A DNA stretch of 64,000 bases from assembly GCA_013365365.1 (NCBI GenBank), contig JABVXU010000053.1:163922-227921 (forward strand), written 5' to 3'. The stretch comes from Cruorifilaria tuberocauda. Its lineage: Eukaryota > Nematoda > Chromadorea > Rhabditida > Onchocercidae. The notes under the pieces are model-generated. The model saw nothing but the letters and a program-made list of their open reading frames with translations, was not told the origin of the DNA and ran no database searches. Positions 34,542 to 48,613 of the stretch are shown piece by piece. Position numbers and translations under genes: made by a program. Each line of letters begins with the position of its first letter. Position 1 is the stretch's first letter.

Positions 34542-36920
34542 TCCCGACTGTTTGATACGAACCACCGCTACTCTTACCCTGGCTCACCGTCTGACGAAAC
34601 AGCAACGAATAATTACTGGCAGCACTTAATCGGAATTTTGTGTTCTTTGTAACAAAGTACGAGGTCAGATCACTTAGAAGACAAGTTGGGAAGGTCAAGA
34701 TATCCTACTTGAGGCTTTTGGAATTTAGATTATTTCAGTAGGATGTCTGCGTACTACCATGCCTATGATCTTTCATGCTTCAGTAATTTCCACTAGAAAT
34801 TACTTAGTTTTGCATAAAATATTAGCAGAAAGGTAATTTAATATTGCAAATATAATTTTAATTCTATATATACCTGACTTCTTTAGATTAACTGTTTTTA
34901 TTTCTTTGCATAAGAGCAATTTCTTTATTTATACAAGTATTGATAAAAGCTTTATACTTAGAAACTTAGAAACGTAAATGTTTTCATCAATTGCAGTTAA
35001 CTGACAGTACCTGTTGTACCTACTAAGTTGAATTCTTGAGATTGACCATATTTATTTCCCTTGAGTTAGAGGAAGCTTTATTTGTAGAGTGGTCAATTGA
35101 CTTTTTGTGGAAGAGATTAACGATACAAAAAAAGATCATAAGTCATTTAGTACATAAAACTGAAACAAAATAGAAACAGGAAATTGTCTATGCATTAGAT
35201 GAAGTCGATGGGTAATATAGGATCATTGGATGTAAATTATAAGCAGCATCCTTTCAAATTGTACATCAAAGGAAGCATGTTTTAATATCAAAATTTGTGA
35301 CAGACAAATACAACATTGACGATAGTTAACAAATCACATCGCTTGATTAAGAATTTGAAAATAATAATGACAAAAAATTGTGATGTACAATTTCTTTAGC
35401 ATAAGTACCAATTGTACAGAAATAATCATACGAGTAAATTCATTCATTAAATTTCTCTTCGATTTTCGATATCCTTCTTTTAGTAAGAATTGATTTCAAA
35501 TGGTATCTAGTTTTGGCTCACGTATTTATCTTAGCAACCGTGGATGTTTCATGGATAGTTGTTTCTGTAATTTTTTTTCAGCTAGTACTTTAGCAATAAG
35601 CGATAGTTTCAGCATTACAAAATGCTGCGAATTTTTGTTTTTCTCGATCGATTTTTTTAATTTCAATCAATTTTGTTAGTTTAGATTTCTTTGATTTATT
35701 ACTGGATTGATACCTTATCGAATTTATTTCCCTTGTGATTGATTCAGCAGACTATCCGCAATCCTTGTATTTGTGAGAATATAGCACTGTATTGTGAAAA
35801 CCTTTACAGTGGAAAGATGAACATTTCCCTTTATTGTTGCAGTTGCACATCCTGATTAGAGACTCTTATTTCAAATATCATTCATATTAGGGAATCGGTT
35901 GATTAGTTTGGTAAAGATGGAGAAGCAGTAAATATGAATTACACTGCGGAAAATAATTCCCTGAAGTTGTTTCTCGTGCAAAGCGACCATATTAATGAAG
36001 TATTTCGAGAAGAATATTAGAGCATCTCTTATTTATGAGTTGTTCAGCTGATTGTTTTCTACCTTGGAATTTTCTATTTCATCAAGAGTTTTTAACGACG
36101 TCCGCAATTTGCTGTGATAAGCAAGGATTACAGCCACTTCAAGCTTAAAGTCAAAGAGGAAAATAAATGAAATGAATGAAAGGACGTAAGACCTACACGG
36201 ATCAAAGTCGAAGAAATTGGTTGAAAAGTTTCTTCTTGATCCTCTTCCCGCAAAAAAAAACTATTCAAAATACAACATTGAGAAATTCTGTTTTCTTCCC
36301 ATTAAATCTTCTGCTTATGAAGTAGCAATGTTCGTAAAAAAGTGATGTTTGATACGGAAGATATTGTGAACAATCACTATGCGACATAATATATATGGTA
36401 TAATGTAGATTTATGGTCCACATCTTTGCTTCGTAACTTTAAAATTATATTAAATACAATATATTTATACAACATTTACATAGAATAAATGAAAGAAAAT
36501 GAAAATTGTAGAACTTTGGGAGAGTGAAGAGAAGGAAGAATGAGAAGCAGGAAAATTATAAGTGATGGAATATAATGAAGGATTGTATCGTCTGTTTCGT
36601 GATAATATATGTAACTGGTATTTTATACCCAATTTACTGCATAGCAAGCTAGGTGTCTGTATGTAATCCATGAGCTCAGTCATTTTCCGCCTACGATAAC
36701 CACGAAATTTGTTATAAATTCGAGAATAAAAGAATCAATGAGCGTCTAATTAAAAAAACAACTACCACCCACCGTTCAAAGATTACTGATGATTAGGAAC
36801 GATATGAAATAATGTTCAGAACATAAAAAAATAAAGATAAAAGACGGATGGAAGCGTGGAAGATTGACAAGTTATTAATTATTATTAACTTTATATGGAT
36901 TTCTTATTCTATTATGGATA
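34542..36920. other. Intergenic, no gene seen
   Basis: 2.4 kb between the METTL24-like start and the SLC26 stop codon. No coding region with motifs or coherent splice phases was found. It should contain the METTL24-like promoter just right of 34541 and the SLC26 3' UTR just left of 36921. Confidence 0.5.
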
Positions 36921-39900
36921 TTATGCAAATACGTTATCCATTACATTTTGCTCTTCCTTGCAAACATTCTTTTGTTTTTTCTGCTCGGCATTAGCGAACA
37001 ATACCGCATCGTGAACAGATGGGAAGAAATGAGTTGATGGAATCGTTTCATAAATGTTACACTTAGCAAACAGTATCCGGGCTGTTGCTGAAAAAATTTT
37101 CCTCGTATATCTTTCGACTAATATTTCTTCTTTTTCATCACTTTAACTATATGTGTAAACAAACTGAATATGTTGTAAAGTAATGATGGATTTATTTACC
37201 TTTTGAAGCCGCCACAAACATTTCAACATTGCGAGTTTTCATTTCCTGCGCTAAATCCTTCAATCTTTCAACTCCGGTAAAATCAATACATGTAAATCCC
37301 GATCCATCAATGATCAAATAAAGTCTTTCCTTTTCACTTAATCTTTTCTATAATTTTTTTTATTGCTTCAAATAAAAGTATGTTTTTCCAATGGTCCGTC
37401 AGATGTATACTTCATTAATATTCATTAATGTACTTTCGAAATATTTTTTGACAAATAATGCAAGAAACTGTTTGAAAAAAAGGATAACTAACCAATTTAT
37501 CATCGACTAAATTAAGAGCTTTATTAATAAATAAATCACTATTGAGGAAAAGTAGAGGTGCATCATAGCGATAAATTGCGATCGTAGGTGATACTAATGA
37601 TGCACTGAAAGTAACCTGTATCAATACTACGTCAAGTCGAACTATGCTTGAATTCTTCATCTTACATTAAATAGTGATTTTCATGCAACTTTTTCAATAC
37701 CTCAAGATCGAAGATCAAAGCTACATAATAACAAAGTTTTAAAGACGATCAGTGTGAAAGACTTTAATTTTACCTATAACGATGGCTATCTTTGTATAGC
37801 TCGGTATCTTTCATTCCACCAAGTATGACGGCCTTCGACCTAAGTATTCTCAAAGTTTATCTGGTTCTGCATAAAAGGAATAATTCATTTAGGCGACAAT
37901 AAATTTCTTTGATTAATTTGGATTCAATAAGCAAATGGCAAGAAGAACTGGAATATTTGATTTTTCAAAGCTCCCATCCTTTAAGAAAGAAGATGGAAAC
38001 ATCAAATTACGAAATGAATCTTGTCGAAGTTATATTTGCACACTTAATTCAGTCATATATGAGCCAATAACAGACAGATCACATACCACTGTATGCGAAT
38101 GATGACAGTCAAAACAGCGAATGCTACGGCCACACCGAGCCCTTGGCTCACATTCCACAGAAAAGTGCCCAAAAAACTTATTAACCAGATAAGCTGAAAT
38201 TCTTAGAGTGATCATGACAAAACATACGTAACTCATTTTCTTATCAACAAAGCCTTAATCTTATCGATAATATTGAAGCATTGAAAATGTTTCCAAGTAC
38301 ACCAACCAGGTCAATTTTTGAAGTTTTCCAGTAATGAACAACTTCACGAGCCGTTAAAAACATGCCTTGCAAGGCTACCACTATTACTGAGACTAGTACA
38401 CACTGAAATAATGTTAGTGAATGAAGCCAACTTTATCACTGATATTACATTGAGTGATTGCTGGAAAAATTAAATATAAAATTAATAAATAACGAATGTC
38501 ATATATTAATTTCACAAACTTCAATTGAATAATTGCCTTACCGTTGGCAGGTAGTAAAGCAACGGTCCAACTAACAGAATGACCAATAGCACCACAAAGG
38601 CAGCAACAACACTCGAAAGCTACAATATTACGTCTCTTCTATTTTAGTAAATATCAGTGAAAACTTTTCTGACATTACAATCAGCAATGCTCGTATCAAA
38701 AGCGGAAAATGGGAGTTGTGTTCAATTAACTTTGCTTTAAATTATTTTGTTGGTTGGAAGAAAAGGCTTAACCTCGGAAGTAGCACCCAATTCCGAATTC
38801 ACAAGTGCGCGTGATAAACTTGCACTTGCTGGGTGACAACTTAGGAAACCACCCACCAATTGGCATATCGCCATTGCTTTCAGTTCCTACAAATATTCAT
38901 TTATGGAAGAAGATCATTCAATTGGTTAAATTAAAAACACAAAAATTTCATACCTAAATGAGATGAAGCCTTAAAACTATAACAATGATTGAAATGCACT
39001 GATTAGTTAAATAAAAATTAATGATTAAAGATACGCGCAATATGATCGTATTCCAACATCACTCCTAATAATCGGGAAAGCAAAATGAGGGAACGGGAAT
39101 ATATTATAAGAAGCTAAAAATTAAATAATTGTTTAATGTTGACAAGAAACAAAATTCTATGTTACCTGACCAGGAATAATATGGTATCCATGTTTCTTTG
39201 CAAATACCTTCCCTACGGATACTGTCACGGAATAGATTACTATGGCGATTAAAACTGCATCCAAAATAAAGGCGGTAAAATGTCTGAATTCTGGTAATGC
39301 CGGCATTGGTAATCTATAAAATTACTTCGAATCACTAATTCCAACTACTGACGATATATTTCCTCTAGGTGATTTATTCGGACATCATAACTTTATCTAA
39401 TTTAATCATACTAATAATTTATAACTGAATAAATATATAAGCAGTCTGACTTGGAAAAAGGTGCAACGAGGTATAATTATAGTAGCAGATAGCCTCCCAA
39501 TGATGTAGTATATCTATCATTCAAAAAAAGTGAAGATACATCACTTTAATAGGAATATGCCCGTAAATACCTGGCTTTAAGCAACATTTAAGCGATGAAA
39601 AATTAATTAAGTTATTTCGAGGAGATATGAAAAACCAACTTAGATGGTATTAAGCCAACAATAGCAACCTTTTGTTTCACATTTAATTTTAGCATGTAAG
39701 TCACCAACGTGCCGGCCATCATCTGAATTATATTTGTAGCTATATAAGAGATTCATTAAATAAAGAAAGTTATAAATATTCATTAAATAAAGAAAATATA
39801 AATAGTGAGCAGCAATAGCCATAAAGCTTAAGTTCTCTAATAATACACAGTTCTTTGCAGAGGTTCTGTCATTCGTTGTTTGATGAAATCTCCTGCGGAG

Positions 39901-42374
39901 CTTGATAGAAATTAATAGAACCAAAAACTTCAGAAGTTAGAAAGTATTTAGATTACCAACCACAAGAAGTTCAAATGGTAATGGTATTCGAATCTTTCGC
40001 TGTATTGATGGATTTAAAATGTACTTCCCAAGCATTAGTATAACAATTGATATCACTGATATGCTGACCACATATAAATTTGCCTTTCTTAGTAGTATAG
40101 CGAAGTCGTATAAAAACTAAAACATTTTCTGTAAGTTACTCAACAGTGATAAATGTGTTTCACGGTATCAATCAACAATTAATTAATAAGAGCAACTGGA
40201 AATTTTGGGTAAAAATACATAATAGATAGAGAAATAAAATGTTTTCAAGAAAAAGCTTACATATGGTAATTTCAGCAGACCATATGGGCCACATCTTGGT
40301 GGTACTTGGACGCCGATTAGTTTTGGCATTTGTGACGCGAATACATGACACGCCGCACCAATCATAAAACCACCAACTACTGGATCAGCCAAGTAAACAG
40401 TAAGAAAATGCAACTGCAGAATGGCGAAAATTACCTGAAGAATCATGGCAATAAATAAATATCTTAATGATATATTCTCCTTTCGTTTATTTATTTTGCT
40501 GAATGGGACCATATATTTGCAAGAGCTAAATCTCACAAAGCTTTGAAAATCCTTAAAGTAGTTCAGTGATTTACTTGTAACATAATAAGCTATTGAATCT
40601 TCATTACTTTGCCAATATATTGAAAAATATGTTGTATTATTTTAAACGTTATTATTTAGACGTAATATTGTAGCATTCTATATTGTTGTTAAAAGGTGCA
40701 TCTGATCAATTAATGCTAATTTCCCTCTATTCTCTTTTATTTCACTCATATTGATGAAGTATTTCCGTGAAGATATGGACAGTTACCATAACGAAACCAA
40801 TAGTAAACGTTAAAGTAGCCATCAATCGATTAGCTAAATCAGAATCATCAACTATTTGTAAATTGTACAATTCAGTGCTGTTTTTACCAAATATATCTTC
40901 CATTCTACGTTCCACTGCATTTCCTGTCATTAGCGCTGCGACTGCAAACATACCTACAACACTATTTTTATCGTCATAATAATAATATATTGATTTTATT
41001 AATTTTTAGCTCGCTTTACGATATTTTCGATTCCGAACAAGAATTTCTTTCAGAAGACCAAATTTGTGCTAAACTTAGTTAAAGAAGAAATGGAACAAAT
41101 ATTTTATGAACTGTTAGTTAAGTGAACAAAATTATGGCGAATATTAAATATTTTATCTTTAAATGAACATAAAAAATAAAGAACTTACCAAGATTAATAT
41201 GTTTCGAAGTGCCAAATACAACATAAACTAACGAAGGAAACAGTGATGTGTACAACCCGACCACCGCATTCACGTTTGCTAGCGCTGCATAGGCCATAGC
41301 TGAATAATTTTCTTTTCTGTCATTTTAAAGATAAAATCGACGATCGGTATCATCAGCATGTTTTAGACAAGAAATCATAAAATATCGATGAAATTTCTGG
41401 CATATTGATTTTGTCATTTTTATTTTGAAAAGTACTTTTAAGAACATTTTACATGATTCAATGGGAAATGCATATGAGCATACAATGAGGACAAATAATT
41501 TATCAAATTTTAAAAACAAATAAGATTTCATGCTTGTTTTTCCTTTTCTATTCTTTTCCATAATTGAAAAAAAGAGAAAAACAAACAATGGCAAAGTGAA
41601 AATGTCAGTTTGAAACATCTCACTCTGTTAATTGGAAAGCAAATGCGTTAAACAACTACATTGCCTTTTCGAAATTCATCAGAAAGAAAGTTTGTTCTTT
41701 CTTACTTTACTATCTTGAAAATATCCACATTTCCTGTTGGTACAGCAGTGTTTTTTCTGTTCAATAAAAACGAGACAGTAGAATCCGAAAAGAGTTACAT
41801 AGGATAATTGATTTTTATCGGAAAAGCTCTTTTGTGACTACTAGTTTTTAGCTATTTCGGAAAAGATCAATAAATATCAAAAGATCAACAAATTCAGATC
41901 AATAAATAGTGACAGTGACGGTCAAACTTGACAAACTAATTCCTCTCGTTAATTTAACTCTTTTACGAAACATATGAAAAGAAAGGATCAATAACCTTGC
42001 GGTACACAAAGTATTCCAACCGTAATGCCCGCAATGATATCTTTGAGAAGATCCGATTTGGTAACACTCGGAAGCCAAAAAAGTATAGGAAAAACTTGTT
42101 TGATTCGATCAATGAAGTTATGCTGAGTGCAACTATTCACTTTATTTTTTACCAATTTTCCCAAACTTGAACTTGATTTGATGTATCCATACTGAGAATC
42201 AAATTCTTCCTATAACAACAACAATAATATTTGAAACTGAATCTAACTTGAAAATATCATCGCTGATAAAAGTGCTACATTTAATAGATAATAAATTAAA
42301 TATGAATTAAACTTAACCTGATTTAGAACAGCTCGTTCAATACTAAAAGTTAGTTGCTTCCCTTTTACTTCCAT
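36921..42374 (-). CDS. SLC26-family anion transporter (sulfate permease type)
   Basis: Multi-pass plasma-membrane anion exchanger or channel. Exon 1 (42374-42318) codes MEVKGKQLTFSIERAVLNQ; exon 2 (42209-41996) holds IKQVFPILFWLPSVTKSDLL then KDIIAGITVGILCVPQG, the family's hallmark start of the membrane domain. Later exons lie near 41305-41189, 40955-40750, 40435-40260, 40120-39955, 39740-39650, 39310-39165, 38890-38775, 38620-38545, 38400-38290, 38200-38088, 37845-37773, 37620-37495, 37330-37200 and 37090-36921. Recognisable pieces are AYAALANVNAVVGLYTSLFP, LADPVVGGFMIGAACHVFAS, GFLSCHPASASLSRALVNSE and GTFLWNVSQGLGVAVAF. The C terminus is a STAS domain: LYLIIDGSGFTCIDFTGVER, then TIPSTHFFPSVHDAVLFA. 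Substrate cannot be told from sequence. Nematodes have several paralogues, so no sulp number is assigned. Confidence 0.93.
39752..39805. repeat. Two adjacent copies of a 27-bp unit
   Basis: TTCATTAAATAAAGAAA followed by a TATAAATA tail is repeated twice with small differences within an SLC26 intron. Confidence 0.75.
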
Positions 42375-44452
42375 ACTGTTTCCTGTATGCGATTTAATTT
42401 ATCACAACATTCTTGTTAACAGTTTACACCAATGACATTTGTATCATACTGGTAGTACTGTAACATTAATCTGTACGATATACAGATTATATTTTATGAC
42501 GTGCAATTTGTGTTATTTAACAGAACTTGTATTAATCACAGATTATAACACATACATGTATTTTATAAAATTTACATAACATTAAAGTAATAAATAAAAG
42601 GAAAAATCGACGAAATAATAATCAAAACAAAAAAAGATCTTATGGGAGGAATGAAGAAGAAACTGAAAGTATTGGCCCATTGATAAGATTTCTATGAATG
42701 CAACGAACTTCAAAGTTACACTTTTCATCGATAGCAACAAAACGCTATATTATACTTTTAGTATACAGACATACACACACCCACATGCATGTAAACATAT
42801 ATATATATATATATATACATCATACAACTGATTGGGAGTATCACCTGTTCCGTCGTTTAAAAATGCAAGGATGTAAGAATTTATAATTGAACTAAAGCTA
42901 ACAAATGTAAAAGAATATAACTAACAAAAGTATTTGTGTTTCGTGTGAAAATATTTCTATAACAATAGTTAAAAATGACATTTATGAATATAACGTTTGC
43001 TTTCGACAATGATAAATATGACAATTGTTCTTTCAAGCGTAAAAGATATATATTTGATCTATTAAAGATTTGTTAAAACTATGTCGTCGAAGATTAGAAC
43101 TTCAAATGTTATAATGCTCTATCGTTAAAGATCATGCCACGAACCTGAAGGATTATGATAGTTTTAGGATTAAGATGCTCTCTATTGTGATGCATATATT
43201 ATTATCTGCTTTCATCTTATAATTTCTATTTTAATAAATTACATTTCCTGCCTTAGAGAATTCACTAAAAGAGTTGAAAGACTATGTGTTATAAATGTTA
43301 TCATTTTCATCTTTCGATAAGTAAAGCAAATGGATCTTTTTTTCAGCATTTTTTCAGAAATGGTTACCCACTACCTATAATTTTTTCAAGCTTCCTTATC
43401 GTTATAACGCTTAGCAATACATGAGGTATGCATACGAAGTTTGGATATCTCAAGAAAAAGGAAGTTTTAAACCATGAAGAGATTAGATGGAATTGAAACA
43501 ATTCAAATAATTTGTGGAGTGGAATGTTCATAATCAAATTCAGAGAGGTGTGCAAGTGTTGATAAGAAAAAAATCACCCATAATCCTAACTGCGGCATTG
43601 AAATCCATTTAAATTTTATTTATCGAAACATTTTATTTTATCCAAACGATACTTTAGCGCCAAAAATAATTTATTACTATCTGATATCGACAAATGCGCA
43701 AGTTATGAACGAAATCTGGGATTTCGCTTTCTTTTTCATCTATAAAAAATAAGTTGTCACAGAACCCGGACTCGAATTTCTCACTGACAGTGAATTTATC
43801 AGATCAATAAAGACCATACATGGAATAAAGAGACGATTCTGATTAGTAAATCCGGTAAACGTTCCTCCATTATTTTTACTTCTCTCCAAAAATACTCAGT
43901 TTTTGGAAATCTTTAATAACTTCAATATTTGAAATTATTTGAGTTGTTGAATAAAAAGTGTAAAGCAATTTATGGCACAAAGTAAACTTAATAAGACAAT
44001 TTACAAAAATATTATATGAGTGAGCGTGATTTCTTTACGAGCCGTGATAGCAAAATGTGGATTAGCTGTTTCCACAATAATAAAATCATAGCATCACGGA
44101 AAATGGAAGCTCTTTGATGATCATCGACGCAAATGAAACAAATTTCAGTGAAAGAGTTTAGTTAAAAGCACGGTAAATAAATACTAAAACAGGAAATACC
44201 CTATGCTTTTTAAAGAGAACACAATATTGAACAAATGCAATAGACAGTTAATTACTACGAGGGATGGAAATGAACAGAAGTTTAACTTCCGAAAGACTAA
44301 ATGTAAATAATACAAACGAGTTCTCCCAATTCAAGTCTCAATTCAATCCTGCGATGATTGCTAAAAAAATACAGGCATAATCCGTCCTCTGTTATTTGGT
44401 AGAAGGTTATATAAGAAAAAGGCATGAAAATAAGTGCTATGTTACGAGCACA
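42375..44452. other. Intergenic, with a microsatellite
   Basis: No gene is supported. It contains the SLC26 5' region and a CA/TA microsatellite near 42767-42821. Short frames on both strands lack motifs. Confidence 0.5.
42767..42821. repeat. CA-then-TA microsatellite
   Basis: An ACACACACCCACATGCATG segment is followed by an uninterrupted (AT)n run of about 22 bases. Confidence 0.9.
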
Positions 44453-46717
44453 TCACTGGTTATTAGGAATTTGGGATTTTAAAGTACGACATAAATTTTG
44501 CAGTTGCTGCAATTGTCGTTCTTTTAACGCGCATAAATCTTCACATTCTTTAACTTTCAAAGTTGCGGCTGCCAAAGCCCTAAAATAATCATTCATTTGA
44601 GGCGTACGAATAAATTTAGTAATGAAAATGCTAGCATATTTCGCTAAAAACAAAAATTTATTTGATTATGGTATAGATCCGACTGCAGAAATATCGGAGC
44701 ATTGTCAAAAAGCTTCCTGAAGTTTCCTGAAATTCGCTTCCTGAAAAGAAAAAGCTTCCTGAAATTCGCTTCCTGAAGTTATATTAAGAACAGAACTTAC
44801 TGAGCAGTCTCGTCATATTTCATTTTCCACTTTCGCGCATCCTTCTCTACTTTAATGACGTTTGCATTCATGCGCTCCATTTCACGACGGAATTTATCAA
44901 ATGTTTCATTTGAATTGTTGAGGCTTAAATGTAGCTCATTATATTTCTTCGTATATTTATCGATTTGTTCACGCATTACTTTTTCTCCTTCGAGAACTTC
45001 CTTTACTTTCTGTTCACGAGCTAACAGCTAAAAAATAGAAGAAATTATGGATTTTTATATCTATTTTTGTTCAACTGCCTATTGCAGTTAATTGTAATTA
45101 ATTGGTTCAGGTACTTAGAATGAAAGAAATGTAAAGAAAAAGATTTTCACAAGCTACCTAGAAAGAAAAAGAAAAACTATAAAAATATAAAATCAGTAAG
45201 ATCCTTTTTTGTTTTATCTTCATGAATTAGAAAGTAATCCAAACGAAGAAAATTCCAATAAAATAAGCCCCTTCATCTACTAAGAAACTGACGAATTATG
45301 TAAAGACCTCGCTCTGCAACTGTAGCTTCTCTTGCGCACATTTCTGTGTATCCAATGCAGCAGCCTGAAGCTTTGTTTTATATAGTTCCACTTCCATATC
45401 ACGAGCCGCTGTTAGCTTCTCATAATACTCTGTCTTCTGCAATGAACTACGTCAGCGAAGACATGAAACAGTGCGATAGTGATACATTACCTAAAATTTT
45501 ATTTCATTTTCGGCATAATCTAACCTAAGCTTGATATTTTGGACATACTTCAGCAAACTGCTTTGAGAGTTCAGCAACCCTGCTTTCATATTCCTGTGAC
45601 AAAATTTTCAATTTCTCGGACAGAATTGCATTATCATTTGTCAGTTTTTCAGATGTTTCTCGTCCCGATTCCATCGATTTCTGCAACAATACTTAATGGC
45701 GTAAAAGGAAAATGAGGCCGTGAAAAGAGTTATATTCATAACAATTACTAAATAAGCTTTTATGAGAAATTGCAAATCTCTGAACTTTTTAATTTTCCCA
45801 ATTTCTCAATGCCAATCAAACTTTGGGAAAGTAATACAGATCCAAAATGCTGTTTACCTGAATTGCGGCCAGTGACTCTTTGAACTGTTCAATCATATCT
45901 TTACGATTTCTTTCCAACTCACGCAATCTTTCTACGTGTTCCTCGTGTACTTTCCGTTGTGTCCTTTGCATTTCTCGACATAAATTTTCCAATTTTGATT
46001 TTGCTAGTTCGGTTTTCATCAGCACTCCCTCAACTGTTTCCACTTTCTTGGTTAACTACAATGAGATTAAGTGTGAGATAAAAGTGGATATTTTCTCAAC
46101 AATTTATAAATGTTTTGTTCCTTGCAATTACATTCTTTCACCTTTTCCCAGATCATTTGAAGAACTGTTTCAAAAAGTGTTTGAAGAAATTTCGAAATAA
46201 ACGTGATTTACACGTGCAAGAATAGACTGAAACAGGTGAATAACTCTGAAAACATTTTTAAGTTAGGAATGGAATATTATTAAAAGGCAAACAGAAAGAA
46301 ACAAGGAGCTTAAACATGCACTTGATTTTCCTTCATGAGCTAAATAAAAAAAATTTTGAAGATTTAATGATATTACAAACAAATATATCCACTGACCAAT
46401 TCATTTTGTTTTCTTAGACTGGTAGACATTTTTTGCATCTTCGACAGTTCTTCAATCTTGCTTGTCAGAGTAGTCTTTTCTTGTTCTGTTGCTAAAACTC
46501 GTTCCATCAACGCCTTCACCAGTTCTTCACCCTCCAAACACCGTCCGATACTTTCTAATTCGCTTTTCACATCTGCAATTTATCAATTTATCATTGTTTA
46601 TTTCTAAGCTATTCAGTTTCATTGCTCTCATAAAAATGGAAAACATGCATAGAATAGAATATAAAAAGAAATGCGACAATAACCTGTCTTCCGAGCCGAA
46701 GCCATTTTTTGAGTCAT
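44453..46717 (-). CDS. Taxilin family coiled-coil protein
   Basis: Taxilins are cytoplasmic coiled-coil proteins that bind syntaxins and are implicated in vesicle traffic and nascent-chain interactions. Exons: 46717-46684, 46572-46397, 46055-45858, about 45680-45535, 45437-45310, 45030-44808 and about 44580-44453. The diagnostic stretch is MKTELAKSKLENLCREMQRT followed by RKVHEEHVERLRELERNRKD, matching the taxilin 'LAKSKLE-LCRELQ' core. Long heptad-rich segments follow (SEKLTNDNAILSEKLKILSQ; ALKERQLQQLQNLCRTLKSQ), ending SQIPNNQ. The start MTQKMASARKT is chosen because its exon ends in phase with the next. The protein is shorter than the human taxilins and lacks long low-complexity ends. Confidence 0.88.
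44705..44779. repeat. Short CTTCCTGAA repeats in a taxilin intron
   Basis: The word AGCTTCCTGAA or CGCTTCCTGAA recurs about five times with AAATT spacers, next to the exon beginning near 44808. It is a local duplication in intron sequence. Confidence 0.75.
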
Positions 46718-48613
46718 TTTTTCGGACGTCCAACCACCATACAGAGCGAAAAAATGTGTTAAGCGGATAAACAAACGAATAGATGGATGAAATGGATGTG
46801 GATAGAAATATGGCACGATAAACTGCAACCAGAAAAACTGCGATCACTGGCCACACCACTGCTGCAAATGTAACATAATCCATTCAAGGGAATTCTTCAA
46901 CCCTTAGTTATTGTGCAGAATACTTGAAACATACAAGTTTCCTGTAAAATACTAAGCAAATGATGACTCCCAAACGTTACCTTCCAAATCCTGACTTTCT
47001 TATTTCAGCAGTGCAGTAATTTCTTGATAATGACATCTTGACCTTTTCCAGAACAGGTATCAAGATAATCACATCATCTCATCTAATCAACAGAATAATT
47101 ATGCCCTCAGTTATTTACTAATTCCAAAGTTCTCTTATTTAATCAATTCAGGTTACATAATCTCGAACACTCCGCCCACAGAATTTAGAATCTTCCAAGA
47201 TTCAGCCATCTAAACATCACACCAATTCTATCTCATTAAAGTTCAGCCGCAGAATATTTCTCGTCCTGCCTCTATTATTGTTTGATCAGTGGTCAAACTG
47301 TTTTCAAAATAGGTTGAACTGTGTATCCATATCAGTATGCAATATGTTATTACATAACTCTTGATCAATATATCTATACATGGAACGCAAAGAGATAATT
47401 CTACATTCACTTCTTCACTGACATTTTTGTTGACCTATAAATTAATGATCAGTGCGGACAACAAGGTTAACATTATGATCTTAAACATTTCACTAATTTC
47501 AACATGAGCAGAAAAAGTATATCATTTTAAATTAACACCTAAAATGGCTACTCTAAACTGTTTTTGGAAGAATTTATTGCTGGAAATTTATTACTAAAAA
47601 AAATTTAAGAGATCTTCAAAAAACATGATGCCTTTATTTTCCTTACTCGAATAACTCATTTAAAGTATATTAGATTAATTATTTAAAGAAAAATTTATTA
47701 AGACTTTATACTGAAGTTTTATGGTGATTATTGTTAGATTAAATAAATCCATGTTTTATCTTCAGTTGCATAAAATTTCCATCTGCTTTAATAAATTTTG
47801 TTTTGCAAAAAACAGTTTGGTTTAATTTGAAGAGAATTGATTAATAAAATAAGCGTTCTTTTAATTTAAAAAAGAACGCATGAATTTTGCAGATCAATGA
47901 AATAATCTTTAAGTGTAAGAGAAGTCATTTTTATAGCATAGAATATCGATTTTAACACTTTCACAAACGAAAAATGGAATTTCCGGATTCTTCATTTGCG
48001 AAAAAGAATGATATGAACAAAAAAGACAAGATTGGAATGTGCAGGAATTACCGAATAAATTAATGAATTCATTTCACTTAGCAAATATCAAATTTACCTA
48101 TCTGAAAGTCTAACTTGTAATGACGTTGTACCAAAATATGTTGATAAAGATATTATCGTAGTGATGAAAAATTTTTTAATTGTAAAAACAGATTCGCAGA
48201 GTTATATTGTTCCGTTGAGAATCACTAAAATAAATTATAGATAGATTCAGAAATTCGAGTATTATAAGCAAAGTTAGACTTATGCAAGGTATAAATTAGA
48301 TGCAACTATAAATAAAGAATTATCTGATAAATCTTGATATATCATATGATCAAAATTAAATCTTCCTACTATTACCACGTTTTTAAAAATTTACGTAACT
48401 TTGTCTTTTTTTTTTGTTATTTGAGAGCAATTAAAATCATTTATCTCCAAAGTTACTCACTACTCCTCCAACTAATTAATTAGTCAACGATTAACGAAAA
48501 AAGTTCATTAAGTAAACTGGAATAAAAGGAGAAGCTGTAAAGTTCACGTAGGTAACTTATATTTCCATAGCAGACATTATTTTATTAGTAAGAAGAGGAA
48601 GGGAAAGTTGGGG
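46718..48613. other. Intergenic, no gene seen
   Basis: 1.9 kb upstream of taxilin and downstream of the cysteine-rich precursor stop codon. The open minus-strand frame at 46527-46883 (hydrophobic, MDYVTFAAVVWP) overlaps the true first taxilin exons in other frames and is not supported as a gene. Confidence 0.5.

Noticed and set aside
46527..46883. Hydrophobic minus-strand frame (MDYVTFAAVVWPVIAV) upstream of taxilin
   Set aside because: It overlaps the true taxilin start exon and intron in another frame, has no family motif, and the taxilin start MTQKMASARKT splices in phase without it.
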